DNA of 64,000 nt from Sporothrix humicola (GCA_021396245.1 WNYE01000035.1:186001-250000); one strand, 5' to 3'; counted from the first letter of the stretch, positions 19,977 through 31,310 are shown. Numbers and translations: made by a program. The notes: generated by a model from the sequence alone, not told the origin.

Positions 19977-21232
19977 CTGTGGCAGCTTGCGGACGGCGGC
20001 TTCGAGGGAAAATCCCAAAAGAATTAGAGGGAGGGATGGCGACAGACGACAGACGACACATCGAAACTACTTGGCGCATTGTGGTATGTGTTCTTGTTTT
20101 CTTTTTCCTTTTCGCCTCGCTTGGTTGCTTGTTTCCTTCCTTTTTTGTCTATTTCGCCCTGTTTTATGGCTTTCTGGCGATGGCTCTGACATCCAGATTG
20201 CCCGCATGATTGTCGTCATCTCGACGTCTTCGATGCTCAGGGCTGTTGGCAGGGCTCTCGATTTGTTTACATTCATGTTCTGCGACGAGAAATGCTCAAA
20301 ATTGATTTGACAATGGCTTGCAGTGCTCCCGTTGGCTCCCGTTGGCTCATATTGGCTCGTCGCGCGACCAGCGCAAGGTGCCTCTTGTCTCTGATTGCCT
20401 GCCTCACACACCCTCAGGCCAGTCACCAGTCGTTTGCTGCTCTCTTCTCCAGTTTCTGCATTTCTGCTCATCTTCTTTTCCATCTGATGGTTGTAAGGCT
20501 GCACCTGTTGCCAAATAAAATAAGAATAAAGGTTTTTGCGCCCAGTGCAGCCGTCCAATAGCAGAACACGCTGGCCACCATAGCACCCCATTGGGCAGAA
20601 ATGCACATGAGACCGATCCAAACGCAGGATGAAAGTTGGGCGCCATTCGCCAGTTGGCAGTCTCTGCAGGGGGTGATGGAAGTGAGAAGCAAAAAATAAG
20701 AAAAAGAGAAAAAGAAATCAAAACGAGCATTTGAGTGTTTTACTTCGACCATGGATCGGCCAATAGTCACAGCTGCACGCGGCATTTTGCTGTCATGCCG
20801 TGGTATTTGCACGAGTTCATGTCAAATTGTGGACGGTGAGAACCAAGAGAAAGAGACGATATGATATGGCCGCTTCGTGTTTGCTTTTCATATTACATTC
20901 TCAAGTACCCAAGGGGATACGGAAAAGAGGATACGAGATACAAGATCCAAGACGCATCAACAGCAAACGGTGAACGGATTGCGGATACGGTGAGGCCGCC
21001 GAAAAGGGTGTGTAACTCGCGGCAAGTCCAAGCCAGACTTTTCTCTCTCTTGCTTTGAGCATCGAGAATCAACAAGGCGCTATTCCGAACGGAGCGTTCG
21101 GCATTCGTGGGGGTAGAGCAGCCACAGAGGCGGCGAGCAAGATAAGATCACCTTGTGGTTGTGGAACGATGACGAAATAGGGCGGTGGGAGGAGTCAACA
21201 AAAATCAATCCCAAAACGAGGCGTTCGTGAGC
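19977..21232. other. Intergenic region containing a 10-bp repeat array
   Basis: No gene is established. The - strand at 20468-20812 holds overlapping hydrophobic open frames that could include upstream exons of the 19.4-20 kb locus, but none is convincing. The repeat at 20325-20358 is listed separately. Confidence 0.4.
20325..20358. repeat. 10-bp tandem repeat with GCTC core, four copies
   Basis: GCTC occurs at 20325, 20335, 20345 and 20355, exactly 10 bp apart, mostly within the decamer GTTGGCTCCC or a close variant. A decayed GCTT at 20316 may be a fifth copy. Confidence 0.85.
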
Positions 21233-21424
21233 TCAGCCAGCCGGGCTTGGCCGCATGCCACAAGCTGGACACTGGGTTTGTTCGATGTCTTTTCTGATGA
21301 TCCCTGAGGAGGACAGAAATGAAAGAGGGGAATGTCGATAATTGTTGATACCGAGGAACGACTTACGAGGATCGAAGTTGATGCATACGGTGCAGTAGCT
21401 GGGGCTGGCATCATAAAAATGCAT
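21233..21424 (-). CDS. Possible small CxxC...CxxC protein or 3' end of a gene
   Basis: An ATG at 21424 opens MHFYDASPSYCTVCINFDP. A GTAAGT donor at 21366 and a CTCAG acceptor ending at 21304 remove 63 nt and continue in frame as RIIRKDIEQTQCPACGMRPS, then PAG and stop. The product has 42 residues and two Cys pairs, CTVC and CPAC, separated by 16 residues, as in a small zinc ribbon. The clean intron and the paired cysteines suggest a real coding end. The true N-terminus may lie in upstream exons, because the frame is open upstream and an acceptor-like CCAG lies near 21408. The family is not recognised. Confidence 0.35.
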   Translation of the reverse strand: MHFYDASPSYCTVCINFDPRKSFLGINNYRHSPLSFLSSSGIIRKDIEQTQCPACGMRPSPAG

Positions 21425-22824
21425 TAGAGGATGCATAAAGGAGGGCAGGCTAGGACTGTTGACAACTGGCACTTGCCTATGTATGGTGCACGCCAATGCG
21501 CGCTGTCGCCTCGTCTTTCCGCGTTGAACATTAAATATTAAAGACGACACTACTCATAGGGGATTGCGAGAGCGTGTGATCGATGGGAAAGAGGCTGCGG
21601 GACAGCTGGCTAGTGCCTGGCCACGGTGTTAATTTTTGAGGCTCAGCCCGGGCGGCCTGTCGATGGCAGATGATGGATGACAATATTGATATTTTCTCAA
21701 CACGAGTTGACCTCAATGACGTCCGTCGTTTGCAAGGGCTTTTTTTTATCTAGTCATAGCCTTTCTGGCGACCGTAATGCGACCCGTACTCCGGCCAAGT
21801 ACGTCTATTTTGTTCCGTAATATTTACAGCCCGATACGGCGCGTTGGTTGGGCATCCAGACGCCCTGTTTTATGCAGTTTCCTGCGGGCTGCCAGAACGC
21901 AGGCCACCACTCAGACCAGCACATAAAACAGCACATTGCGTGAACGAACCGCTGATGGTTGTGGTGCGTACAAAGTGCACATAATTTTTGTGACGTCGGG
22001 CATGTCACGAGAATGGAGCGTCAAGCGGAAACAACATAAAAATGGATTAAAAAAAAAATCTGTGAACCTATGCTTTTTGTGTCTAATGGTATCATGCCTG
22101 CCATATCACTGCTGCGTGAACAAGACGTCTCCAATCCCAAAGAAAACGAGAGAACCAAAAGACAAAAAGCCAGAAGGAGACAGTAACAAACGAAAACCCA
22201 AAAAAATCATCTGCCGATAGCGAATAGATGAGGGGTTGGTGCATTTGCTGGCCATTTCGGCCCCCGACACACGACAATAGCGTCACTTTTCTTTCAACAA
22301 AAGATGGACAACGCATTCGCCGTCGAGCCGTGTCACACAGACGGGGCTTCTGGCCAAAACGACCATTCCGCCCCGACAACTCATCGGCCACTTGCTGTCT
22401 GCAGAGAATTGTCGAGTTGGGCGAAGATGCATGCCTCCATCGTCCCGATTCTCGTCGCTCGCCAGCATCGCATCGACAATTGTGAAACAATGTGACAACG
22501 CAGCGATGGCTTCGATTTCTCATGGCCAAGGCTAAAACTCATTCTGAGTCCTTCTCACTGACATTGACCCCGATTCTGCCAGCTTCTGCTGTCCCGTCTT
22601 CGCCCTGTCTGTGTCCTGTCCTCGTCGTTTTTGGTGTGCACCCTTGTCATGCCCTCTTTCGAATTTCCAATGCCATTCGTACAGAATCGAACATCGAGGT
22701 CGTTATTCTCGTCGTCAAACCATCAAGCCGTGGCCGCTGTCGTCGCCGTATCGCCGCGTGGAGGGAAAGTTGAGTCGTCTTGTTCTGTCGTGCGTTGCTG
22801 TTCGTGTCTTGTCCGGGTTGCAGG
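21425..22824. other. Intergenic region 3' of prefoldin subunit 2
   Basis: No gene is recognised. Several overlapping short frames on both strands at 22230-22530 lack any familiar motif. A poly-T/poly-A pair of tracts lies near 21738 and 22050. Confidence 0.45.
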
Positions 22825-23384
22825 TTATGACTGCACGACCTGCACATTGTTCTTCTTCTATTGATGGGTAAGACGTTAGCTGTGTCCATGATTGCCATTT
22901 GCGTTCTCTAAAACCGTCCCGGACTCACCTTCCACTTCTCCAGCTCCTCTTGTCTTGACTTGTACTGCTTCACAAGGTCGTCGAGCACCTTGGCGAGGCC
23001 CTCGGCGTTGGTCTTGAGCGCCGGGATAACATCCTTGACAGTGCGTTCGATGAGAACGCCGTTGATCATGCGGAAACACTTGCGGTCGGCGGGCAGGGGC
23101 TCGAGGGTCTCGAGAACGAGCTTGTGTTCGTCGGCCTCTTGCTCCACGTCGCCAATCTTCTGGGCAATCTGCTGCAGGGCATTCTTGTAGCTGCTGTACT
23201 GGGTCTGGAGGTCTGTAAATAAAATGTGCAGCAGTCAGTAAATGTCGCATGCTCTCATCGCACCTTGTTAATGTCGCCGTCCTCCTTGGGGCATCGCCTG
23301 TCATGTCATACCCTGCTGTCTCTTAGCCGACGCCGGTGTTGTCGCCGCGGGCGAGGTCGCCGCAGCTGCTCCTGCTGAAGACAT
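22825..23384 (-). CDS. PFD2: Prefoldin subunit 2
   Basis: Three exons, 23384-23312, 23212-22929 and 22857-22825, encode 129 residues. Prefoldin 2 (yeast GIM4) is a beta-type subunit of the cytosolic hexameric chaperone that delivers nascent actin and tubulin to CCT. The family block is clear: RKCFRMINGVLIERTVKDV, followed by PALKTNAEGLAKVLDDLVKQ and EELEKWKKKNNVQVVQS. Helices before and after form the coiled-coil tentacles, with the short beta-hairpin region between. The N-terminal 24 residues are a low-complexity Ala/Thr/Ser extension. Introns are 99 nt (GTATGA) and 71 nt (GTGAGT, GCTAAC branch, AATAG acceptor). The last exon is only 33 nt. The gene is divergent from CMC2. Confidence 0.94.
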
Positions 23385-23899
23385 GCTGTATGTATATTAT
23401 GCCGTCTATGGTAGTTTTGTTGCTTTCGGTCGAGGAGGCGAGATATCAAGACGACAATATAAGTCGATCAAGGTCAACGTCGCGAGCTCGCTAGGCAAGA
23501 GCAGAATCGAGGGGCAGGTGCCCACCCGCGTAAAGCTGTAAGAAAATTGTGGGGCCACTTTACCGGGCTTTGGAGTCCCTTTTTGGTGGGCAAGTGGCCC
23601 TGGAATCAGAAGGCGCCAGGGGATTTCAATCGCCAATTGGCGTTGGCGCACACCAATCGAATGCGACGCTTTTTGCCCCCAGTCGACTTTTTTCTTCATA
23701 TGAACAGACATCGGCCTATTTATTGTCTCTTGCGATCAGTTCCCGACGTCGCGCCACTTTGTACAAGACGACAAGATCGCGACGAACCCGCACGACAAGC
23801 GTTCCTTCCCACCCACAATTCAATCTAGAGCACAAAATTGCGAGTGCTCTGCCTTCGGCCGCAAATTTTCCCTCCACGTCGACTTCCTCAAGACGCACA
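23385..23899. promoter_or_regulatory. Bidirectional promoter PFD2 / CMC2
   Basis: The 515 bp between the two divergent start codons must hold both promoters and leaders. It includes a 12-bp palindrome CGCCAATTGGCG at 23631-23642, which presents CCAAT on both strands, and a further ACCAATCG at about 23651-23658. These match the core site of the HAP complex. Confidence 0.6.
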
Positions 23900-24232
23900 A
23901 TGCATCCTCATCTTGATGCCGAGCGGCACGCAGGTACGGGCAAACCCGTGTACACAGTTGGGCACACGATCGGACATCCGTCCCGGAAAATATATCGGGC
24001 AACAGAACACTGACAAGAAGTAGGCTGTGCCGAGGTCATGGCGGCCTTCGAGGAGTGCCATGCCAAGGGCTTTCTGTGGAAGGCGGCGGGCATGTGCAAC
24101 GACGCCAAATCGAAGCTGAGCCTGTGCCTCAAGGCCGAGCGGTCGAAGCGGGTGGTGGCCAACCGGACGGAGCAGCAGGAGAAGCGCGACAAGGTCCGGG
24201 CGATGTGGAAGGACATTGATGCCAACTCATGA
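23900..24232 (+). CDS. CMC2: Cytochrome c oxidase assembly factor CMC2 (twin CX9C)
   Basis: Two exons, 23900-23933 and 24024-24232, separated by a 90-nt intron (GTACGG donor, CACTGAC branch, GTAG acceptor), encode 80 residues. The joined start is MHPHLDAERHAGCAEVM. The twin CX9C signature is complete: CAEVMAAFEEC and CNDAKSKLSLC, each with nine residues between cysteines. Such proteins are oxidised by Mia40 in the mitochondrial intermembrane space; CMC2 is needed for cytochrome c oxidase biogenesis. The C-terminus is a charged helix ending MWKDIDANS. The intron splits the gene after 11 codons, so a reading frame beginning at the internal ATG at 24038 would lose the first cysteine. Confidence 0.93.
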
Positions 24233-24840
24233 TCGTCGACGGACAATTCCACGAAACATCAAAACCGGCCAGCAATGATGCGGCACGCCCTGTCGTGAGG
24301 CGCCGGCGACGAACAAGAGCCGCACGGCTAAAACACACTCTCCCCTCTACATCTATACACATCTATGTACAAACATCGACATACCCACTACGAAACGATC
24401 ACGATACGACGACGAGGAGGGACCCCGAAGGAAGGAAGAATAGAGGAGGAGGAGGAAAAGAGACTATGGACAGAGGATGAGGGGATCCGTCCATTGTGGA
24501 CAAAATGGGGGATTGTGACCAGGTCAGCTGGACCCGAGGCACTAAAGCATATGGCAGGCGTTATGGGATATTCTTCATTTACTTTGCTTTTCAGTCAACA
24601 GCCTTGGAATAGGAGCAGAGAACTGTCTGTTCAGGAATCTACAATATAGGAAATATTTCCAAATCGAGAAGGGCCATTCGGCTACCAGTGACCGGGACTC
24701 TATTTACAAATACCGAATCTCGCATCTCCGCTTCCAAGATGTTGCCCGAGTTCGATTCCGTGCTTGATATACACACGGCCATTGTAACACCTGAGCCGCA
24801 TCTAGCCTTGTTGGCCAATGGTCGGCCGTCGGCCTCGCCT
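24233..24840. other. Convergent 3' region between CMC2 and the TMEM14 gene
   Basis: Shared 3' flank of two convergent genes. A purine-rich stretch (GAGGAGGAGGAGGAAAAG-like) lies near 24415-24480. No further gene is seen. Confidence 0.5.
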
Positions 24841-25560
24841 TTACTGTCTGCGCAGGTAGGCGCTGCCAAACTTGTACAGGCCGTAGGTGGCAATCAGACT
24901 GAGCATGACGGGCACGGGCTTGCGAAGACGGATGGCACGCGGGATGGAAGCGCCGCCGAGGACGACCGAGGCGAGGAGGCTCAGCTCGACACCATACGGC
25001 TGGCGGTTCTGCTGCCGCAATCCACCGAGGCCGTCTGAGATGTGTCAGCGTTGTTTTCTTTCTCCCACCTTCTTTCTCTCTCTCTCCCGTCTCTGACAAT
25101 GGCACTCGATGACTTACACAAAACACCCACGGCAACACCGGCAACGACAGAGGGCACGGAGCCCGTTCTGGCAAAGCCAATGACGCCACCGGCAGTGGTC
25201 AGCGCCGCGAGGGCATAGGACTGGACATCGAGAGACTGTTCACGTGGGCAGGAGCACAGGCGAAAGTGCGCGAGGCTGTGTTAGCAAAGGTACAGACGTT
25301 CCTTTTCTTTCAATGCCCGGTCAACTAGTTTCGACGATTCGACGAGATAGGCGAAAGGCTGCCAGATCCTGTTGCCCAGTTGACGAATCACGATGACGGT
25401 AAACAACTCCGGGCGGGGGAAGAGAGACACTCTCCCGCTCCCTATGGCACAACGGGCACAACGGGCACCGTAAGGCACATCATAAAGCACAAAGGGGCAC
25501 ATGAAGACACCGAAGCGACGGAAAACAAGGCCATGGAAACAGGGACACAAGGCGTACCAT
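24841..25560 (-). CDS. TMEM14 family (UPF0136) small membrane protein
   Basis: The body is secure: exon 25235-25118 and exon 25034-24841, joined by an 83-nt intron. They encode YALAALTTAGGVIGFARTGS, a hydrophobic segment, YGLGGLRQQNRQPYGVEL and ASIPRAIRLRKPVPVMLSLI. These are hallmarks of the Tmem14 family, with three to four short membrane helices; vertebrate TMEM14C acts in mitochondrial porphyrin/haem metabolism, while the fungal role is unproven. The start is inferred. The ATG at 25560-25558 is followed directly by a GTACGC donor, and splicing over 322 nt to AACAG at 25236 gives MSLDVQSYALAALTTAGG (104 residues in all). The first coding exon would then be the start codon alone. Another upstream exon cannot be excluded. 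Confidence 0.8.
25446..25478. repeat. 9-bp tandem repeat GGCACAACG with decayed copies
   Basis: GGCAC recurs at 25446, 25455, 25464 and 25474, in two perfect GGCACAACG units and two decayed ones. The array lies in the proposed first intron of the TMEM14 gene. Confidence 0.8.
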
Positions 25561-26583
25561 TGTGATTTTAGTGAGCGGAAAGATTGTGCTTAGCTCGGGT
25601 TATGCTTGATCATGAGATGCACTCTGTAATTAGAAAGTGGTGGACTGAGTAGTTTAGACGGCGCAGCAGTGTCGGCGCGAGGGATGTTGCGAAGGGGGCG
25701 ATGCGAATCGAGTCTGGTGTGTGGTGTTGATGTTTCTTGAGATCGGACGGATCCAACGGGACAGCTTCGCGCAGCCAATGGTTTCAGCGGCAGGGGTGTC
25801 ATCATGCTGTCCACTAGTGCCGAGCTTTCCCCCCAGTTGACTGGAGGTTGCTTCCCCGTTTGGCGCCGCGGGAGAGGCTGAATTGAAAAGTTAGTCAGCA
25901 AGGCGGCCGCAGCTTCCTCACATGGCTTGCTTTCGATATGGGCGGTTCTTTCCCTCTACCTGTAAATACCCGTTTACTCTGTACACGACCTCCTGTTCTT
26001 TGCCAAAATTGACGTTTTTTGGACTCGGCATTCCAAGACACATGGTGGGTTTCGTGCATTTGTGTTCGCCAATTGTTGGCCTATTCTTTTGTCTGCTATT
26101 GAGTCGAGCACATGTTTTTGACGACATTCTGCAAAGGTACCCCGTCTCCGCTGGGTTTCGCCCATACGCCATTGCCCCTTCAGTTTTTTCTTCTTTTCTT
26201 TTTTTCTCTCTTTCTTTTCCAAATCCATAAACTTCCCATTGGCTGGGCTGCTTACTGCATTGGATCAATCGTGGTATCCTAGCTTCAGCGTCCTGGTGAG
26301 CTTGAGGTGCTCTTGCTTGCACTTGCACTCTGCATTGCATGCTGCATTGCTGCTGTAAGCCACGGTGTTGCACAGCGTTTCACCAGGTGCAATATATTGC
26401 GGTCCACATTCTGATGCACTTCGCCCTGTGCTTGTTTCTTTTGCCCGCCTTGTGGGTATATCTCTGCATCTCTGAATCTTCTTATTACGTTTAACATTGT
26501 TTCTCGATATCCAGCCTTCCTGTCTGGCATCTTTACACGAGCCAATATGTCATTGGTTTTCGAGATTTCCCCGGCAATCATAG

Positions 26584-26618
26584 GCTGGATTGGCTCTTGT
26601 TGGCTCCTGTTAGCTCCT
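26584..26618. repeat. 10-bp tandem repeat with GCTC core, three to four copies
   Basis: GCTC occurs at 26593, 26603 and 26613, exactly 10 bp apart, in units such as TTGGCTCTTG and TTGGCTCCTG. A decayed GCTG at 26584 precedes them. It resembles the array at 20325-20358. Confidence 0.85.
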
Positions 26619-26960
26619 GCCGTTTTCCAGCATCTCGCCGGCTGGGGCTGCATCTACGCTAACAAAGAACAGCCTCCGGGGCTCTGTGGCTGTGTACAGC
26701 GAGCTGAGCTTTTGTTAGTCTTGGTCCAGTTTGTCCTGCCACAATACTGCCAACACACAGACAAGCACCGACCAATTTGGACAAACGATAGTGCTCGACT
26801 TACACGGCGAACAACCTACTCTGTGACTTTCCAATACTCCGATCTGCCAAAACATGATGCTGTTCAATGTGTGTCTGTCAAGTAGATAAACCCTTCTACA
26901 ATGATGGACCTGTAGTTTCTAAATTTAAATAAACGAGGAAAGAATAAATCAAGCAAGTCA

Positions 26961-27080
26961 AAAGATTGCAGGAGCCAACAATGCTCCTTCTCAAATTTCA
27001 AAAACATAAAGTCCGTTGCAAAACAATGCAAGAGCCAACAATGCTCCTTCTACAATAAGACACACAACGTCCAATAAATT
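26961..27080. repeat. Two degenerate 60-bp tandem units with a GGAGC hairpin
   Basis: The string GAGCCAACAATGCTCCTTCT occurs at 26972-26991 and again at 27032-27051, exactly 60 bp apart, with weaker similarity in the remainder of each unit. In the first copy GGAGC and GCTCC can pair around a 7-nt loop. CAGGAGCC at about 27083 may be a remnant of a third unit. Confidence 0.65.
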
Positions 27081-30000
27081 ACAGGAGCCGCATTCGTATA
27101 CCAAAAATCTCATCTCCACAAACAAAAGCGGCACCTAAGAAAAAGAACGCAGCTAATGGGGAAAGAAAGGGAAAAAAGAACTCGAAATCCTTTACTCGCT
27201 CTCGCATTTTACCAGACTATGACATACAGTTTTCCATTCGAGTATCTTACGAGCCTACTTACGTGCATGATACCTGTACCGAGTATGACTGGATCACCCA
27301 TGGCTTCCTCATCTGGGAAGAGGGGGCGTGCATCAAAACAGAATACAGAAGAAAGGTCTGACATTGTTCTTCCCGGTCTTTGACCCTTGCTTCGATTTTA
27401 GGCACTGCGTCACTTGTCGGTCTACCGGTTTCCAGAAGCGCTCTTCGGTGGACTCTGAAATGTTCCATGCAGTAGTGCAAGGTCTGAGAGTCAATGGGGA
27501 AGGACAAATGCCAGAGCTGAAGTTAAGAAATTGAGCTGTGCTGGTTGACTGTCCATGTTGACGCAAGACACAAGATATTGAGGCTGCCGTCAAACCAAAG
27601 GCAGACGCCAATGCTGCAGTCGCTCATCACAGGCATCTTCCGTCTCGCGCTGCTGCCTCCCGATGCTCGTCCTCTTCGACATTATCAACATCACCAAGTT
27701 CAGCTTTCGTAACTGAGCCAGTCTTGATAAGCTCCAAAAAAGACAAAACTACACTATGCAACGCTGGCAGGGGCTGTTTTTTTGTTGCCTGCGTTGGTGG
27801 GATGTTTGGTATTTGCTTGTCCTCCGATGTGCTCTCTCGGCACGTCGTATCTCGTACTCGTGCAATCCGAAATACCATCTGACGTCTTGCAGCCGTGTGC
27901 TGTATCCACGACCAGTCGTTTTCAGGATTATCTCGCGAGATACCACCACGTAAGGAAAAAAAGACAACGAAACGTAGAACGTAGAAAGCTGGACACAAAA
28001 CAAAAAATCAGTACTTCGAAAACACATACCACAAAGCACAAACTCTCGCCGCAGCATGCTCTGTGTTAGTCTGCCCCTCCCGACAGGCCTTGCGTCGACA
28101 AGGGGGTCTTGTCTGGTCTGGCCGCGCCTGACGTTGCGATCTGCCGTCGTGGGTCTGTCGTCATGACTGTGACGGCGAGCCTCCTTTTTTTACCTGACCT
28201 GTTTTGAGTATGAATCTGTGCAAGCCAAGCGGCCATCGAAACAAGGCCTATCAGTGAAACAAAACAAGCATGTCGAGGAGAAAGAAGAAATCATGCTCCG
28301 TGCCTTCCAAGACGCACTCTCTCGGGCTAGGAAGCTTGGGCCGGCAGAAACAACTGCAAAACTGCCAAAATATGCCTTGGGAGAGAGGGTCGAACGCACA
28401 AAAAGATGGGGCCCAGGGCAGAACGAGGGAAACTGGCGCGTGGGGCTGAGCCGGGTCGCACTGCAACGGAACAATTAATGATGTTTATTTTGCAGTGAGG
28501 TCCAATGGTTCCGGCAGGCGAGGGATATTATTCGGTGCACTGTCCGTTGGAGGTCGATTTTTGGGCTTGTTGACTTGGTTTTGGTCCCTGACAGCCTGGT
28601 GGCCCTTGTTGGCACGCAGAATTGCGCCTAGCCTGCCGCGAAAACGCCTCGCACATGCTGCAACTAGTGTGATCCCAAGCATCTCCAACCCTTTCCAGTG
28701 GACTTTGTTCCCTGTCTTTATTTTTTTATGTCTCCAGGTGTGTTCAGTGCTCACTGTTCAGATTGTATGCCCACCTGTTTCTTCTCTGCCGCGCTATCGA
28801 TCCCACTCCCTGCAGCCCGAGAGGGATCCATTTTCCCATATCAACCTGTCGCCTTTTTCTTTCCCGTTGCCAGATTGGGCGAGCTTTTGTGCCAGCCTGC
28901 CCAGGGAATACGACCGTTTGAATTTCCAAGCAAACAAGATGCCAGCCACCAGCCTCGTCGAGATGGATCTCTGTCCCATCTATGTTTTGAGTTTGGAAGT
29001 TGTTTGTCCTCTTCCGCGGCTCTCCCCGCTCAACTGCTCACCGTCGTCCCGCTTCTATAATTTTTTGTTGGTGTGGCTTTTGTGGTTTTTGTTTGATTGT
29101 TTTGTAATGACAAGGCGTCTTTTCGACAAGGCGTCTCTCCGTCTGCCGTCCTTTTGTTTGCCAGACTGCCTCGCCTGGCCGTTTGACTCCATCCGACTGC
29201 CGTTGTCCATGTCGAGTCTTGCTATGTCTGACGTCGTAGTTTGTTGTTTTCCAGGCCACAGTCGGCCGACTGGTACTCCGTACGATGTAGGACTTACCAA
29301 TGTGTCGTCTTGCACACGGGTTTTGGCCACGGCTTGTTGACGGTTATTCGTCGCGGTTCGTCGTTCCTCCTAATGTCCATAGGGCCAGCGCCATACCAAG
29401 TCAAGACGACCACACCATTCCATTCTCGCTTCCCCCTGTCATGGGCTGTGGACACCATCCATTTTTACCTTTGTTCCACACACCCCACACACACCTGGCG
29501 CCGTTCGCTGCTCTTGCGCTATCGTCCCTGTTCGTACGCTTCTTTTTTTTCCTATTTCTCGTTTGGTCCCTTGCGATGTCTGGCTCTATTTCGCGCCTGT
29601 CTTTTCAGTGGCCCGTCTGTCATAGCGGGTCTCGGGTCTTCGTCGCTGCTCTTTGTTCCTTATTTGCTTCTCAATAGTAGAAGCCGTTGCTTTCCAGCGC
29701 GGACAGCGCCGCACAATGTAAAGAAAGCGACTCATAGTGTAAAAAGGAAAATAAAAGACCACTATGACATAGGTCCAGAAGAATAACTCAGAGTAGCCCA
29801 TCCTGCGCTGCCACATCCGAGGCGAACTATTTGGCAGTCCCACTTTCTCCAGCGGAGCCTCCGTCGCCTCGTGGAGGTCGTGGGTGTGCTCGAGTCGCGA
29901 GATGGGATCGTCGTGCCTTCTCTTGTGTCCAGATGCTGTCCCAGATTGTCCATATCTGGTGCTAGTTTTGTCCATCTGGCGAGCCGCCTCGCTCCCTGTA

Positions 30001-31310
30001 CTCTCTCTGTACTGAGTATATCTGATTCGGCCCCGATCTGGCCAGCCTGCTGCCACCCCGTATTCGTTTGCCTACCCAAACCCATTTCACTGAACATCAC
30101 GGTAGCCTAGCCGCCGTGATCGGCAAGGGCGTTCCGTCTTTGTCGTTATGTTCTCTTTTGCTATGAATATCTTGTTCGTTAGCCAGCATTCTCATGAGAT
30201 CTCTTCCCGATATCTTCTTTTTTTTCCCCTCTTCTTCTACCTTTCGATGCTCTTTTGCCTCTGCCACCGGCAAAGAGGCCCAAATGGGTCTTCTTGACCC
30301 AGCCAAGCACAACTGACACAGAAGCTAGGGCGGCTTTGTACTGAACCCGTATCCAGCATTCTCCAGTCTATTTTGGCGTGTCGCAGTATTTTGCTCCAGT
30401 CCGCGAGACCACGAGTGTTCCTGGGCTCCACAGCTCCGGCGCACGTCGAAAAAATCTTGGAAAACAGCTTCATCCCACGACCGTTGTGTTTGCACAAGTA
30501 AAATAAGTGAAATGTGAAATCGGCCAGCACGGCCGGTGGTCTTGGCCAGGTAGGGCCTAGCAGCTTTTGGCGGGCACGAAACAAAGAAGAGCAGAAACAA
30601 CAGAATCCTCTGTACAAAACAGGAAAGCGCCATGTGCGCGCCGTACTTGGACGAATACAAGTAACAGAACAGATCAGGAAAGAGAACAATCTGTCGAACA
30701 CTCCAACACTCCATAGCTCTTGCCGGTGCACCACGGCGAATAAGCGCTGCAACCCGCTCTAATACAAATCGGCTCATCGTCTCATATTGGCGCGACCCAA
30801 CGGTGGCCGCGCTTTCCCTCTCCGTGTGCGCCGCCAGGGGCCTCCCATCTCCCAGTCACCCCCCAAATCCCCATTTGAGCAGCCACTGAGAGCAGGAGTA
30901 CACCGCGAGGGAGGCACGCTCCTTCTCCATAATTTCATAATTTTTTCAGCTGAACCACCAGGGAAAGCCGCATAACAGGATTGCTCCTGCCTCAAAAAAC
31001 GCTCTTTCCCTGTGTGTTTTTTCTGTGCCTGCCTCAAAACACATTTTGTGCTTCAACCCCCTTTCCTCTGAATCTCTCACTTCCAATTCAATCGCATCGC
31101 ATCACGCCTCCTTTTCGTAGTTTAACAACACCGCCATCTGCATCACCATTACACGGCTGGCCGCACCGCGTGAAACCGTCGTTTTGCTGCTCCCTCTTCA
31201 CTAATTAAGCTTTGAGTTCCCGCCGCGTCTGCCCGCAGTCACAACCTCTGCTCCTGTCCCCGCTATCGCCCTAGCCGCACACACCACTGCAAGAAGCCCA
31301 ACCAACACCA

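Noticed and set aside
24745..24765. GAGTTCGATTCC, similar to a tRNA T-loop
   Set aside because: No acceptor, D or anticodon arm can be folded around it.
26961..27080. Regularly spaced repeats considered as a CRISPR array
   Set aside because: Only two degenerate units, in a eukaryotic genome, without spacers or cas genes.
27250..28070. Coding-looking pieces on the - strand
   Set aside because: Short stretches read plausibly, but I could not assemble exons with consistent splice sites or name a family.
28495..29340. 281-codon + strand frame in the gene-poor region
   Set aside because: Begins at GTG rather than ATG, T/C-rich, with no family resemblance and no supporting splice pattern.
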